NCBI RefSeq assembly: GCF_965208555.1
Contig: NZ_OZ242342.1
Location: 3,286,001-3,350,000 of the forward strand
Length of the DNA: 64,000 nt
Direction of reading: 5' to 3'
From: Poriferisodalis sp965208555
GTDB taxonomy: Bacteria; Actinomycetota; Acidimicrobiia; Acidimicrobiales; Poriferisodalaceae
In this document: positions 9,484 through 18,344 of the stretch, piece by piece
Position numbering within the stretch: position 1 is the first letter of the stretch
Layout of the letters: every line of letters begins with the position of its first letter
Program-made: the position numbers and the translations under genes
Notes under the pieces: model-generated
Told to the model about the DNA's origin: nothing
The model's input: the letters and a program-made list of their open reading frames with translations, nothing else
Databases searched by the model: none

Positions 9484-11001
9484 TCAGCCGGTGGCGTGCG
9501 CGGCGGCGGACGTTCCCGCCAAGCGGCCGAAGACTGCACCCGCCGAGAGGCCCGATCCGCCGGGATAGTTGCCGTAGAACAGGCCGCCCACCAGCTCACC
9601 TGCGGCATACAGGCCCCTGATCGGCCGCAAGTCAGTGTCCATCACGCATCCGGTCTCGTCGATGCGCAAGCCGCCGAACGTGAAGGTCAGACCGCAGGTC
9701 ACGTGGTACGCGGCGAAGGGAGGCGTCTCGACCGGCATCGCCCAGTTCGTCTTGTCGGGGCTGAGGCCCCTGGTGCGGCGGCCGTCAAGCACGTTCGGGT
9801 CGAACCCGACGCTGCGGTCGACCGCCGCGTTGAACTCGCTGATGGTCGCCAGCGCCTGCTCGGTGTGCACGCCCTCCATGCGCGCGCAGAGCTCCTCGAT
9901 GCTGTCGGCGGTCACCCTGGTGACCTGGCGGATGCGGTACTCGTCGCGCAGCAGGTGATCGGTGCTGGCATCGAACACCTGCCACGCCGAATGTCCCGGC
10001 TGGGCCAGGATCTCTCGGCCGTAGCGGGCATAGGTGTAGTTGCGGAAATCGGCGCCCTCGTCCACGAAGCGCCGACCGTCGGCGTTCAGCACGATCGCGA
10101 ACGGGTAGCTGTGCTTCTGGAAGCCGTCGCCGACGGCGAGGTCGCCGAACTCGGGGGCGTTGTAATCCCACGCCACGGCGTGGGCGCCGCTCCAGTTGCC
10201 GTAGGGCATAGCGCCGGCTTCAAGCGCCATATTGATGCCGTCGCCGGTGTTGAAACGGGTGCCGCGCACCTTGGCGAGGTCCCAGCCCGGTCCCAGGTAG
10301 CGGGTGCGCCACTCGGCATTCGCCTGAAAGCCGCCCGCCGCCAGCACGACCGCGCTGCAGGGCACCTCAAGCGTGCGCTCTGGCATGCGTGCCCGGATGC
10401 CGCAGACAGCGCCGGCATCATCGATCAACAGTTCCCGCCCGGCCGCCTCGTGCCACAAGTCGATCTCGTTGCGAGCCAGCGCTGCGCGCAGCGACTCGAC
10501 GAGTCCCTCGCCGCCGCCCACCGACTCCACCGTGAGGCCGCCCCAGAACGTGAAGCGCCCGTCCACCTTGAACGCCTGGCGTCCCCAGATCGGTGCGAAG
10601 CGCACCCCGTGGCTCGCCATCCACATCAGCGTGTCCTTGCTGCGGGTGACGAGCGCGTCGGCCAGTTCGGGATCGCACCGGTAGTCGGAGATGCGGCCCA
10701 AGTCGGCGTAGAACTGCTCTTCGGAGTAGGTGCCGAAGTCGGTTACCTCCACTTCGGCGTCGGTGAGATCGGGCATCAGCGCTCGCAGATCGTCCACGCC
10801 GTCGTAGGCGAAGCGGATCGCGCCGGCGGTGAAGCGGCTGTTGCCGCCGGCCTCGGCCTCCGGCGCCCGCTCCAGCACCAGCACCTTGGCGCCGCCCTCG
10901 TGCGCCGCGAGCGCTGCGCACATCGCAGCGTTGCCCGCACCGACCACCACCACGTCGTACTGGCGTGGCGGTGTTTGCGGTGTCGCGCCGGTTTCGCTCA
11001 C
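9484..11001 (-). CDS. FAD-dependent dehydrogenase, TcuA/fumarate-reductase type
   Basis: This 505-aa flavoprotein resembles FAD-dependent tricarballylate dehydrogenase (TcuA), which oxidises tricarballylate to aconitate, and flavoprotein subunits of the fumarate reductase family. The FAD motif DVVVVGAGNAAMCAALAA is at residues 16-33. RGTRFNTGDGINMALEAGA, the C-terminal GLTFTFGGLRIDETG and GLYAAGELVGGLFYGNYPGG are typical of the family. The frame is open to 11163, but the extra 54 residues are low-complexity and Ser/Arg-rich. The GTG at 11001 (VSETGATPQ) gives the expected length. No TcuB partner is adjacent. It is divergent from the Ldh2-type dehydrogenase. The exact substrate is uncertain. 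Confidence 0.85.
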   Translation of the reverse strand: MSETGATPQTPPRQYDVVVVGAGNAAMCAALAAHEGGAKVLVLERAPEAEAGGNSRFTAGAIRFAYDGVDDLRALMPDLTDAEVEVTDFGTYSEEQFYADLGRISDYRCDPELADALVTRSKDTLMWMASHGVRFAPIWGRQAFKVDGRFTFWGGLTVESVGGGEGLVESLRAALARNEIDLWHEAAGRELLIDDAGAVCGIRARMPERTLEVPCSAVVLAAGGFQANAEWRTRYLGPGWDLAKVRGTRFNTGDGINMALEAGAMPYGNWSGAHAVAWDYNAPEFGDLAVGDGFQKHSYPFAIVLNADGRRFVDEGADFRNYTYARYGREILAQPGHSAWQVFDASTDHLLRDEYRIRQVTRVTADSIEELCARMEGVHTEQALATISEFNAAVDRSVGFDPNVLDGRRTRGLSPDKTNWAMPVETPPFAAYHVTCGLTFTFGGLRIDETGCVMDTDLRPIRGLYAAGELVGGLFYGNYPGGSGLSAGAVFGRLAGTSAAAHATG

Positions 11002-11144
11002 GCCGGGCGAGCCTATGAGGCTGAGCGCTGGGCCCGAGCGGCGCTTGAGCGAAGCGAGCCAGAGCGGCGCACGGTGCGAAGCCGTGGCCGGACTCGCACC
11101 CTGCCAGATCAGTGCACATCGAGTTGGCGACCTACGCTGCGGCG

Positions 11145-12284
11145 ATGAGCGAGACCCAGACATCTGCCGAGGCCGGCTCTGATGCGCCGGTGGTGATCGA
11201 CCATGAGCGCCTGGCGGGCTTCATCGCCGAGATCTTCCGCCACACCGGATGCTCAGATGCCGAGTCCGAGCGCATCGGCACGAGCCTCGTGGGCGCGAAC
11301 CTGGCCGGTCACGACAGCCACGGCGTGATCCGCTCGGCGCTGTATGTCGAACTGCTGGCCAACGGCGTTCAGCTCGCCGATCAGGAGATCAAGGTGCTGA
11401 TCGACTCGGGCTCGCTGCTGCTGGTGGACGGCCAGTACGGCATGGGCCAGACCGTCGGTCCCGCTGCGGTGAAGCTCGGCATCGAGCGTTGCTCCGAACT
11501 CGGCGTCGCCGTGGTGGGGCTGCGCAACGCCGGGCACCTCGGCCGCATCGGCGAGTACGCCGAGATGGCTGCCGCCGAAGGCCTCGTCTCGGTACATTTC
11601 GTGAACGTCGCCAACAGCCGGTTGGTGGCGCCGTTCGGTGCGAAAGCCCGCCGCATGGGCACCAATCCCTGCGCCTACGGGGCGCCCGTGGCCGGTCGCC
11701 GGCCCGTCATTCACGACTTCGCGACTTCGGTCGTGGCCGAGGGCAAGGCCATGGTGGCACTGCACGGCGGCCCGGCTGTGCCTGACAACGCGCTGGTCTC
11801 CGGCGACGGTGAGATCACCGGCGATCCGCGGGTGCTGTACACGTTCGCCGAGGGCCAGCGGCCGAATTCGATGGACGGCCCCGGCGCGCTGCGGGCGATG
11901 GGCGAGCACAAGGGCTCAGGCATCTCGGTGATGTGCGAGCTGCTGGCCGGGGCGCTCACCGGCACCGGCACGGCGGGGCCGCGCCGGGTGCGGTTCGCGA
12001 ACGGCATGCTCTCGGTCTATGTCGACCCGGCACAAGTGGACGCGGCTGTCGGCGAGACCGATGACGGATACAACGGCATCGCGGCCGACTATCTCGACTG
12101 GTTCTACGACGCCGATGCCATCGACCCCGCCGAGGGGGTGAAGCTGCCCGGTGACGTCGAGCACGAGCGGCGCCAGCACCGCATGGCCAACGGCATCACG
12201 CTGCCCGCCGAGACCTGGGAGAGCATCTGCGGCGGCGCCCGCGCCGCCGGCGTGCCCGAAGCGACGATCGCTGCTGCCGGCTGA
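11145..12284 (+). CDS. Malate/L-lactate dehydrogenase family (Ldh2) oxidoreductase
   Basis: This 379-aa NAD(P)-dependent 2-hydroxyacid or ketoimine oxidoreductase belongs to the Ldh2/MdH family (sulfolactate, ureidoglycolate, malate, delta-1-piperideine-2-carboxylate substrates). The active-site motif GHDSHGV is at 55-61. The cofactor region GLRNAGHLGRIGEYAEMAA is near 127-145, and EHKGSGISVMCELLAGALTG follows in the C-terminal half. The frame opens at an ATG at 11112, but the second ATG at 11145 (MSETQTSAEAG) gives a family-like length. It is divergent from the TcuA-like gene with a 143-nt gap holding both promoters. The substrate cannot be read from sequence. A link to the neighbouring flavoprotein is possible but unproven. 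Confidence 0.88.
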   Translation: MSETQTSAEAGSDAPVVIDHERLAGFIAEIFRHTGCSDAESERIGTSLVGANLAGHDSHGVIRSALYVELLANGVQLADQEIKVLIDSGSLLLVDGQYGMGQTVGPAAVKLGIERCSELGVAVVGLRNAGHLGRIGEYAEMAAAEGLVSVHFVNVANSRLVAPFGAKARRMGTNPCAYGAPVAGRRPVIHDFATSVVAEGKAMVALHGGPAVPDNALVSGDGEITGDPRVLYTFAEGQRPNSMDGPGALRAMGEHKGSGISVMCELLAGALTGTGTAGPRRVRFANGMLSVYVDPAQVDAAVGETDDGYNGIAADYLDWFYDADAIDPAEGVKLPGDVEHERRQHRMANGITLPAETWESICGGARAAGVPEATIAAAG

Positions 12285-12376
12285 ACTCAGCTACGCGCTC
12301 GATGCATACCTTCCCGCGCCTTCTGTCGGTGCGGGCGCTGGATGAGAGTACGGGCCAAGAGAAGCAGCACCGGCAA

Positions 12377-15300
12377 CTAGTTCCGTAGGAGGTTGGGGTC
12401 CAGGGACCAGGTGGTGAACGTCTGGTTGAATGCCTTGACTGCGGTGCCGCTGATGTCCTTGAGGCCGCCGTAGTAGCTGATGGTGGCTTCGTCGCCGGGT
12501 GCTATCGGGACGTTGAGCGTCAGCGTGAGCAGGTTGCCGTCCACGGCGATCCCGATTGGCGACTGGTTGACCACAGCGTTGCCCTGGGCATCGCGGGCGC
12601 CGTCGACCAAGAAGGACTGGGCCAGCGTCCTGACCGCAGCGTCGTCGATCGCGGCGAGATCCTTGCTGAAGACCAGCGTCAGTTCATTGCCGTTCACCAC
12701 CGCCATGGCCGGCACCGATTCAGCGAGTGGCTCGGGCTCGATTTCGATCACCGTGACCTCGGAGACGGCGGCGGTGACGGCGACTGAGATGTCCACCCAC
12801 TGCATGTGATCGCCCACGGTTGCGGTGACGGTGACGTCATAGACGTTGTCGCCGTTGCGGTCGCCGGGCGCTTCGAACTCAGGCGCCAACCCGGCAAAGC
12901 TCAGTGTCCCGTCATCGCTCATCTCGAAACGCGCGGAATCCGATCCCGACAACTGCCACGACACCCTCGCATTGGGCGGCTCGGTCACTGTGCAACTGCC
13001 TGCAATCATGTGGGACGCAAAAATGGGATTGCCCTGAGCATCCGCCGGCGGCTCCGGAACGGTCCACGACAGGCTCGCGGCATCGAAGCCGTGGGCGGGC
13101 GCGCACGCCATCGTCATCGCCACCACGGCCGCGGGCCGCGTACGCCGCCAGTCCACCTTGTGCTCAGGATCATGGTCCAAGCCGCTGTGGGCCAGATCGG
13201 AATCGGCACCGCTGGCTGCCGCTCGAATGTTGCCGTCGTTCAAGGCAAGCGTGTCGGCCAGCACCGCTATCCCTTGCGTCGAGTAGTTCGGCCGCACCAC
13301 CTCATGGGTGAACGTCAGCTCCGCGGTGCCGCTGCCGCTCGCGTACACCGCGTCCTTGCGGCCCCAGTCAGCGGGGTCCATGTCGATCCCCAGTGTGGGC
13401 GAGCCCGTCACGACGACCGCCTCGCTGAAAGTGACGCGTATCGAGATCACATCCCCCAACTCATACCAATGGTCACGGCCCGCCCAAGAAGCCACCTCCA
13501 CGCCGATCACCGAGGGCGCCGAGGTGGTGAACGAATCGGACATCACTCCCGTGGAGAAGTCCTCGTCGAAGGATGCCTGCACTTGGTATGCGGTGCCGGT
13601 GGCGAGGCCGGCGATCGAGAACCGCGCCGACAACGACGTCATGCCCTGCTGTGCCTGGGTCCATGTGCCCGAGGTTCCGGCGCGGTAGCGCAGGTAGAGC
13701 GCCCCGGTGGGGTTATGAACCCGCACCAAGACCTCCGCCGAGTTCGAGGTGACGTCCCGCACAGCGACGCTCGCCACCGAGGGCACCGGGGTGGTGAACG
13801 AATCGGACATCACTCCCGTGGAGAAGTCCTCGTCGAAGGAGGCCTGCACCTGGTATTCGGTGCCTGTGGTGAGGCCGGCGATGGAGAACCGCGCCGGCGA
13901 CGACGTCACGTCCTGCTGTGCCCGGGTCCATGTGCCCGAGGTTCCGGTGCGGTAGCGCAGGTAGAGCATGCCGGCGGGATCGTCGGCCCAAACGCTGACT
14001 TCCGCCGCGCTCGTGGTGACGTACCAGGCCCACACTGCGGTCACTGAAGGTGCCAGCGTGTTGAACGTATGGGTCATCGCGCCTGTGGAGAAGTCCTCGT
14101 CCAAGGATGCCTGCACCTGGTATTCGGTGCCTGTGGTGAGGTCGGTGATCGAGAACCGCGCGGGCGACGATGTCACCGCCCGTTCATCGATCTTCGTCCA
14201 TGGTCCCGAGGTTCCGGCGCGGTAGCGCAGGTAGAGCATGCCCTCAGGGTTGACGACCTCGACCTCGACCTCCGCGGCGGCCGGCGTGATGTCGTGCGCC
14301 CGCAGCGCCGTCACCGCCGGGCGTGCCTTGATGCGTATCGGCACCTTGTTGTCGACGAGCTGTGAGAAGCCCGTGTAGTCGCTCGGCGCGAGGGCCACGT
14401 AGAAGACCTCGGCCGCGACGCCGGGGCTCGAGCCGCTGTCGTGGATCTGGACGGTGACCGTGCGCGTGGCCCCATTCGAGGCAGTGCCGGTCCAGTCGAA
14501 CTTCTCGTACCCGTAGGTGCGGTACAGCGTGCGCGATCCGCCTGAGAACAGCTCCCCGTAGCCGTGGTTGAAGGCAGTACGCGCCGGCTGCTGGGCGCCC
14601 AGCGAGACGTCCTTGCTGTAGTTGGGGTCGGTGTCGGGGATGATCGGGTCCTCGGCCACCAGCGCCCGGGCGGCGCCGTCGGCCGAGCTGTGGATGACGG
14701 CGACCACCGGCCACCCGGCCGAGCCGGAGGCCCGCAGCGTGCATTGCGCCGTGGTGGCTTTGGCGACTTCCGCCGGACAGGTGAGAGTGAAGTTCGGAAC
14801 CGACACCGCGACCGTGTCGACGCCGCGGCCCAGCGCCGAGCGGACGATGCTCACCGTGCGCGTGGCGGTGGTGGCACCGTCCTCAGCGGTCACGGTCAGG
14901 GTCACCGTGGTGGTGCCGACGGCCAGGGGCACCGCTGGGCTCTCCTGGCTGTCGATGACCTCGATGCTGGTGCCGCCCCTGCCGTCGAGGTCGAGGCTGC
15001 GGCCGTCGCATGAGGCGCGCATCTCCATGGTCGTGCCGCGGGCCGCCGCCGCCGTCAGCGTCGCCTCGGTCACCTCGTAGGCGACGGTCTGCGTCTGCGT
15101 GGCCTGCGTCGGTGACAGCGTGCGGCTCTGCCCGGCGGAGAGCGTCAGGCTGTTCAGCGACGTGTCAGTGCTGGGACTGTCGTCGTCGGTGAGGGTGACG
15201 CCAGCCTTGTTGTTGTAGAGCAGGCCGACGCCCCTGCTGGCGTCGGGGCCGAGCGCCACGTAGAACTTCTCGATCTCCTCGTCGATGCCGTCGTGAGCGG

Positions 15301-15808
15301 CGACGATGGTCACCGTGCGGCTGTTGCCCGGCGCGCCTTGGGGGACGGTGGTCTGGGTGGGGTCGGCGCCGGCGTTGCCCGACCAGTCGAAGCGCGACCA
15401 GCCCACGAGGGTGTCGCCGATCCAGGTGACGCCGCCGTCGATGGCGGCGCTGGGGCTCGGGGTGCCCAGCGTCACGTCGATCGAGGTGCCTCGCACGAGC
15501 GCCCGGTCGCCGTCGGTGGACAGATGCAAAATCGCCACCACCGGCCAGGGCTTCGCCTCGGCGGCGGTGTTCTTCAGCGTGCACGTCAGCGTGTCGCCCT
15601 CGTCGACGGTGCCAGAGGGGCAGGTCAGCTCGAAGTCGTCGTGGGTCACCGTGACCGACGAGTCGGAGTAGGCGACACCGCCCAAGACCAAGATGCCGAT
15701 CCCGGCCGCAAGCACGGCGGCCACGACCCAGCGCCCGAAATGCACTCGGCTGCTATGGCGATCGTTCACATGGTGCTGATCCATATATTCCGGAGAATAG
15801 TCAGCCAT
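12377..15808 (-). CDS. Large secreted/surface multi-beta-sandwich protein with FN3-like repeats
   Basis: This 1143-aa protein has an N-terminal hydrophobic segment at about residues 27-47, so it is exported or anchored by its N-terminus. In order: a Cys-containing beta domain (about 50-190, FELTCPSGTVDEGDTLTCTL); a cadherin-like beta sandwich (about 215-325); a second Cys-containing domain (about 335-490, FTLTCPAEVAKATTAQCTL); three tandem FN3-like repeats of about 90 residues (about 500-770), each with MLYLRYRxGTSGxWT and TGTEYQVQASFDEDFSTG; a cadherin-like segment (about 945-1010); and a C-terminal SwmB-like domain (about 1030-1125, NELTLVFSKDLAAID). There is no sorting motif or C-terminal membrane helix. 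The start has GAGG close upstream. The same SwmB-like end is found in the 3525-aa giant, so both may share an attachment or export role. Confidence 0.8.
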   Translation of the reverse strand: MADYSPEYMDQHHVNDRHSSRVHFGRWVVAAVLAAGIGILVLGGVAYSDSSVTVTHDDFELTCPSGTVDEGDTLTCTLKNTAAEAKPWPVVAILHLSTDGDRALVRGTSIDVTLGTPSPSAAIDGGVTWIGDTLVGWSRFDWSGNAGADPTQTTVPQGAPGNSRTVTIVAAHDGIDEEIEKFYVALGPDASRGVGLLYNNKAGVTLTDDDSPSTDTSLNSLTLSAGQSRTLSPTQATQTQTVAYEVTEATLTAAAARGTTMEMRASCDGRSLDLDGRGGTSIEVIDSQESPAVPLAVGTTTVTLTVTAEDGATTATRTVSIVRSALGRGVDTVAVSVPNFTLTCPAEVAKATTAQCTLRASGSAGWPVVAVIHSSADGAARALVAEDPIIPDTDPNYSKDVSLGAQQPARTAFNHGYGELFSGGSRTLYRTYGYEKFDWTGTASNGATRTVTVQIHDSGSSPGVAAEVFYVALAPSDYTGFSQLVDNKVPIRIKARPAVTALRAHDITPAAAEVEVEVVNPEGMLYLRYRAGTSGPWTKIDERAVTSSPARFSITDLTTGTEYQVQASLDEDFSTGAMTHTFNTLAPSVTAVWAWYVTTSAAEVSVWADDPAGMLYLRYRTGTSGTWTRAQQDVTSSPARFSIAGLTTGTEYQVQASFDEDFSTGVMSDSFTTPVPSVASVAVRDVTSNSAEVLVRVHNPTGALYLRYRAGTSGTWTQAQQGMTSLSARFSIAGLATGTAYQVQASFDEDFSTGVMSDSFTTSAPSVIGVEVASWAGRDHWYELGDVISIRVTFSEAVVVTGSPTLGIDMDPADWGRKDAVYASGSGTAELTFTHEVVRPNYSTQGIAVLADTLALNDGNIRAAASGADSDLAHSGLDHDPEHKVDWRRTRPAAVVAMTMACAPAHGFDAASLSWTVPEPPADAQGNPIFASHMIAGSCTVTEPPNARVSWQLSGSDSARFEMSDDGTLSFAGLAPEFEAPGDRNGDNVYDVTVTATVGDHMQWVDISVAVTAAVSEVTVIEIEPEPLAESVPAMAVVNGNELTLVFSKDLAAIDDAAVRTLAQSFLVDGARDAQGNAVVNQSPIGIAVDGNLLTLTLNVPIAPGDEATISYYGGLKDISGTAVKAFNQTFTTWSLDPNLLRN
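13500..14310 (-). repeat. Three tandem FN3-like coding repeats (about 265-280 bp)
   Basis: Three near-identical units lie inside the 1143-aa protein gene. The phrase encoding SPARFSI and TGTEYQVQASFDEDFSTG recurs at about 13550-13620, 13815-13890 and 14080-14150. Similarity at the DNA level is high, suggesting recent duplication or gene conversion. Confidence 0.8.
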
Positions 15809-15970
15809 ACCTCACACACACCTCCCCTATGGCATGAGCGAGATTCGCAAAATAACTTCCGTTCGGACCTTGTTCCATATGTAACTCATATGCATATCCA
15901 TATCTGAATGTCTCAGGCTATTGTTCGCGCTGTGACCGTCGGCAGCCCGCGGAACGAACAAGGAACGCGT
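15809..15970. promoter_or_regulatory. AT-rich divergent promoter region
   Basis: The region between the 1143-aa protein gene (minus) and the GH16-like gene (plus) is clearly richer in A+T than its surroundings. It has two CATATG palindromes at 15876-15881 and 15887-15892 followed by CATATC repeats. It probably holds both promoters and perhaps an operator. No convincing -35/-10 pair could be assigned. Confidence 0.4.
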
Positions 15971-17761
15971 GTGACGCTGCGCGGATCCCACCAGCGCCCG
16001 CTGGGTCGAGACCCAATGCACGGGGGGGGGGGGGTCGAACGGCCGCGGTCCCGGAGCCGAGTCGTGGCAATCGCCGCACTGGCGGTGGCGGCGACGGTGC
16101 TCGTGGTGCCAGCACCTGGCAGTGACACCGATTCCCTCTTGGGCGCCTCCCCGGCCGCCGCGGCTTCGTCGTCGCCGGGGCCGCTGTCTTCAGGGAGCTA
16201 CAGCCCCGCCGTGAGCTTCACCGCCCTGGAGCATCCGGTCCGCTTCTGGCAGCGCATCCTCAGTGAGGCGGAGCCGGCGGACAGCAGTCACGATCATCTC
16301 CAGGCGCCGACCGCAACCTTCAACTACTCGTGGTTCGGCGAGGTCACCGCTGGCACACGATCCGAGAGCACCGATCTGTCGTATGCGGTCGAGCACCAGC
16401 ACGACCCCTCGGGCTACCAGTTCTGCCAGACGCCGAGCATCTGCGCCGACCTGAGTGTGGGGGTGACGCCCGAGGGGTTGCTGTATCTGCAATGGCAGCA
16501 GTCCGACCCCTCATTCGGGTTCCTGGCGGACTTCCCGACCCGCACGGTGGAGCTGTCGGCGGCCGACGCCGACACGTCGTTAAAGGTGTACCGGGAGACG
16601 CTGGTGGGGCCCCCGGCCGCAGTGACGGGATGCGAGGACTACGGCAAGAACAATCCCGACGCGTACGCCTGTCTGTTCCTGCGCGAGGTCTTCCCCGAGG
16701 GAATCGGAGACAACGACGATGAGGCGACGCTGCGGGCCAGCCTTCCGGGCCTCGTGCAGCCCGCCGCGAACTACAACCTCGTGTTCGGCGAGGAGTTCGA
16801 CGGCACCCCGCCGCCGGCCAACGCCGCCGGGTGTCGTGACGGGCTGTCCACACTGGACAGCGACGTGTGGAGCTACCAGGACGCCTGCGACAACGTGGAC
16901 TCCAGGGGCGAGTCGTGCAGCAACGTCGTCGACGGCCGCCTCGTGATGGCCCTGGCAGGAACCTGCCACAGGGCCAAGGTCTCCACCCACGGCAACCTTC
17001 ACGTCAAGTACGGCTACTTCGAGGTCAAGTTCACCGTCAACACGTACGGCTGGCGGAACACGTACCACAACTACAACGTCATCCTGCATGCCCGCAGTGA
17101 GGTTCTGCGGGGCCTCCTCGACCGGTACGGCGTGGAGATCGAGGACTGGGAGGACTTCCTCACCAACCTCGACATCGAGATCGACTTCGTCGAGTACAAC
17201 GTCGGCGGCAGATACTTCGTCGGGCATCAGTACGCCAACCCCGGGTTCACAGTTCCCGTCGACGACATTCCCCCGACGTTTGTAGGCAAGCTCTACGGAC
17301 TCTGCGGTTACCGCCCAGATTGGTCGATCGTCACGAACCCGAGCCCCGACGGGCGGTGCGGATGGGACGACACCTATACCGTGACCCTCGGGACGGAGTG
17401 GACCCCGGGCGGCTACCGGACCTTCGTCAAGGTCGACGAGTTCGGCGGAGACCTCAAGGTCGTCCCCAAGGACAAGCTGCTGGTCTGGACCAAGCCGATT
17501 TCGGGTGGTCGTCCGGGCGACCAACAATTGCTGAGCGGTGCCGCGAGAGACCCCTATCTCGAGTACACCGATCCCGACGACCCCGCCACGCTGCTCGAGA
17601 AGATCGCCGTCTCCCACGTTCCGCTGCCGCTCAACATCGGCGCTTGGGGATACATGAACGCCGAGCGTCAACCTCACATCCTCACCCGGATGAAGATCGA
17701 CTACATCCGGATGTGGCAGCCCGACGACTACTACTCCAACATGGAGCCCGTCTACCAGTAG
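15971..17761 (+). CDS. Secreted GH16-like glycoside hydrolase
   Basis: This is a 596-aa exported protein with a C-terminal glycoside hydrolase family 16-like domain (about residues 270-585). The catalytic signature EIDFVE is at 403-408, with nucleophile and acid/base Glu at each end. Other family features are NLVFGEEFDG, YGYFEVKFTVNTYGW and the closing DYIRMWQPDDYY. GH16 enzymes cut beta-1,3/1,4-glucans, agars or carrageenans; the substrate here is unknown. Residues 1-50 form an export signal with a basic region (RPRSRSR) before a hydrophobic core VVAIAALAVAATVLVV. Residues about 75-265 are an unrecognised domain. The start chosen is GTG at 15971, which has AAGGA 6 nt upstream. ATGs at 15908 and 16016 are in the same frame. 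A run of 13 G lies at 16022-16034 inside the coding start. Confidence 0.8.
   Translation: MTLRGSHQRPLGRDPMHGGGGVERPRSRSRVVAIAALAVAATVLVVPAPGSDTDSLLGASPAAAASSSPGPLSSGSYSPAVSFTALEHPVRFWQRILSEAEPADSSHDHLQAPTATFNYSWFGEVTAGTRSESTDLSYAVEHQHDPSGYQFCQTPSICADLSVGVTPEGLLYLQWQQSDPSFGFLADFPTRTVELSAADADTSLKVYRETLVGPPAAVTGCEDYGKNNPDAYACLFLREVFPEGIGDNDDEATLRASLPGLVQPAANYNLVFGEEFDGTPPPANAAGCRDGLSTLDSDVWSYQDACDNVDSRGESCSNVVDGRLVMALAGTCHRAKVSTHGNLHVKYGYFEVKFTVNTYGWRNTYHNYNVILHARSEVLRGLLDRYGVEIEDWEDFLTNLDIEIDFVEYNVGGRYFVGHQYANPGFTVPVDDIPPTFVGKLYGLCGYRPDWSIVTNPSPDGRCGWDDTYTVTLGTEWTPGGYRTFVKVDEFGGDLKVVPKDKLLVWTKPISGGRPGDQQLLSGAARDPYLEYTDPDDPATLLEKIAVSHVPLPLNIGAWGYMNAERQPHILTRMKIDYIRMWQPDDYYSNMEPVYQ
16022..16034 (+). 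repeat. Homopolymer run of 13 G in the 5' coding region
   Basis: Thirteen consecutive G sit just before the signal-peptide core of the GH16-like gene. With 13 the frame is intact. Gain or loss of one or two bases would stop translation of the enzyme when it starts at 15908, 15971 or 16016. Confidence 0.95.
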
Positions 17762-17797
17762 CCCCGCCGCTGCGAGCCGTTGCGGCCGCGGCGGCAG
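17758..17797. repeat. 40-bp hairpin repeat, copy 1
   Basis: This copy overlaps the TAG stop of the GH16-like gene. It contains perfectly matching arms CCGCCGC (17764-17770) and GCGGCGG, so it can act as a transcription terminator. It is 39/40 identical to copy 2 at 18345-18384, in the same orientation. The two copies flank the DUF2442/DUF4160 pair. Confidence 0.85.
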
Positions 17798-17935
17798 ACT
17801 GCCGTTCATGATGCGCCTGTCGTGGATCGACATCTGCAACTCCCGCCCCGCGTACTGAGCGTGAAAGTGCGGAGGCGCGTGGTCTCCGATGTGCATCCGG
17901 ATGATGATGCCCGAGAAGCGGCAGATCTCAGGCAT
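17798..17935 (-). pseudogene. DUF4160 family gene, 3' end lost
   Basis: From ATG at 17935 the frame encodes MPEICRFSGIIIRMHIGDHA followed by PPHFHAQYAGRE and the conserved NGS-LPPR segment, which matches the N-terminal 45-50 residues of DUF4160 proteins (usually 75-95 aa). At residue 47 the frame enters the 40-bp hairpin repeat and then runs antisense through the GH16-like gene without a stop to 16580. The family's C-terminal helix is absent, so this is a truncated gene or one with an artificial tail. Its ATG overlaps the stop of the DUF2442 gene by 8 nt, so the two are translationally coupled. DUF4160 and DUF2442 are commonly found as a pair, often suspected to be toxin-antitoxin-like, with no established role. 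Confidence 0.7.
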
Positions 17936-18224
17936 CTGCCAAGGCCCGCAGGCCCGGCATGATTTCCTCAGCAGTGCGGCCAGTGATCTCGAGATACACG
18001 GCGTCGGCGCACAGCTCCACCTCGTCAGACCAGCGGATCGTGCGGTGCGGCGAGATGCTGACCGACTCGAACACGTTCATGTCGTTCCAGATCTCGAACA
18101 CGCCTTGACCGACGCGGCCAGACAAGTCGATCTCGCCCTCGACGCCGTCATCAAAACGCACCCAAAGCCGGTGATCGTGGCGGGCCTCGACCGCAACGGG
18201 GCGCAACTGCTCATCTACTGCCAT
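17928..18224 (-). CDS. DUF2442 domain protein
   Basis: This 98-aa protein matches the DUF2442 family: LRPVAVEARHDHRLWVRFDD, then GVEGEIDLSGRVGQGVFEIW and a C-terminal half ending in a helix. The frame is open to 18326, but the first 34 residues are basic low-complexity. ATG at 18224 (MAVDEQLRPV) starts the conserved region. Its stop overlaps the DUF4160 start by 8 nt. DUF2442 proteins often accompany DUF4160 proteins; a toxin-antitoxin-like or regulatory role is suspected in the literature but not established. The pair is enclosed by two copies of a 40-bp repeat, which suggests it was inserted between the GH16-like and giant genes. Confidence 0.8.
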   Translation of the reverse strand: MAVDEQLRPVAVEARHDHRLWVRFDDGVEGEIDLSGRVGQGVFEIWNDMNVFESVSISPHRTIRWSDEVELCADAVYLEITGRTAEEIMPGLRALADA

Positions 18225-18344
18225 TGCGTCCCTTTCGCGCTCTCTCGGTGACCTCTCACGGGAAGCATGTCGCTTCTGCACAAAGGCTAGTTGAGTCCCC
18301 TGACCAGCCAACGTGCGAGGCAGCATGGCTCAGGCGCTCTGAGG

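Noticed and set aside
12806..14047. 413-aa frame with tandem repeats on the plus strand
   Set aside because: The repeats mirror the FN3-like coding repeats of the 1143-aa protein on the other strand; there is no sign of an independent gene.
16580..17797. Extension of the DUF4160 frame through the GH16-like gene (to 451 aa)
   Set aside because: Only the first 47 residues match the family; the rest is antisense to the GH16-like gene.
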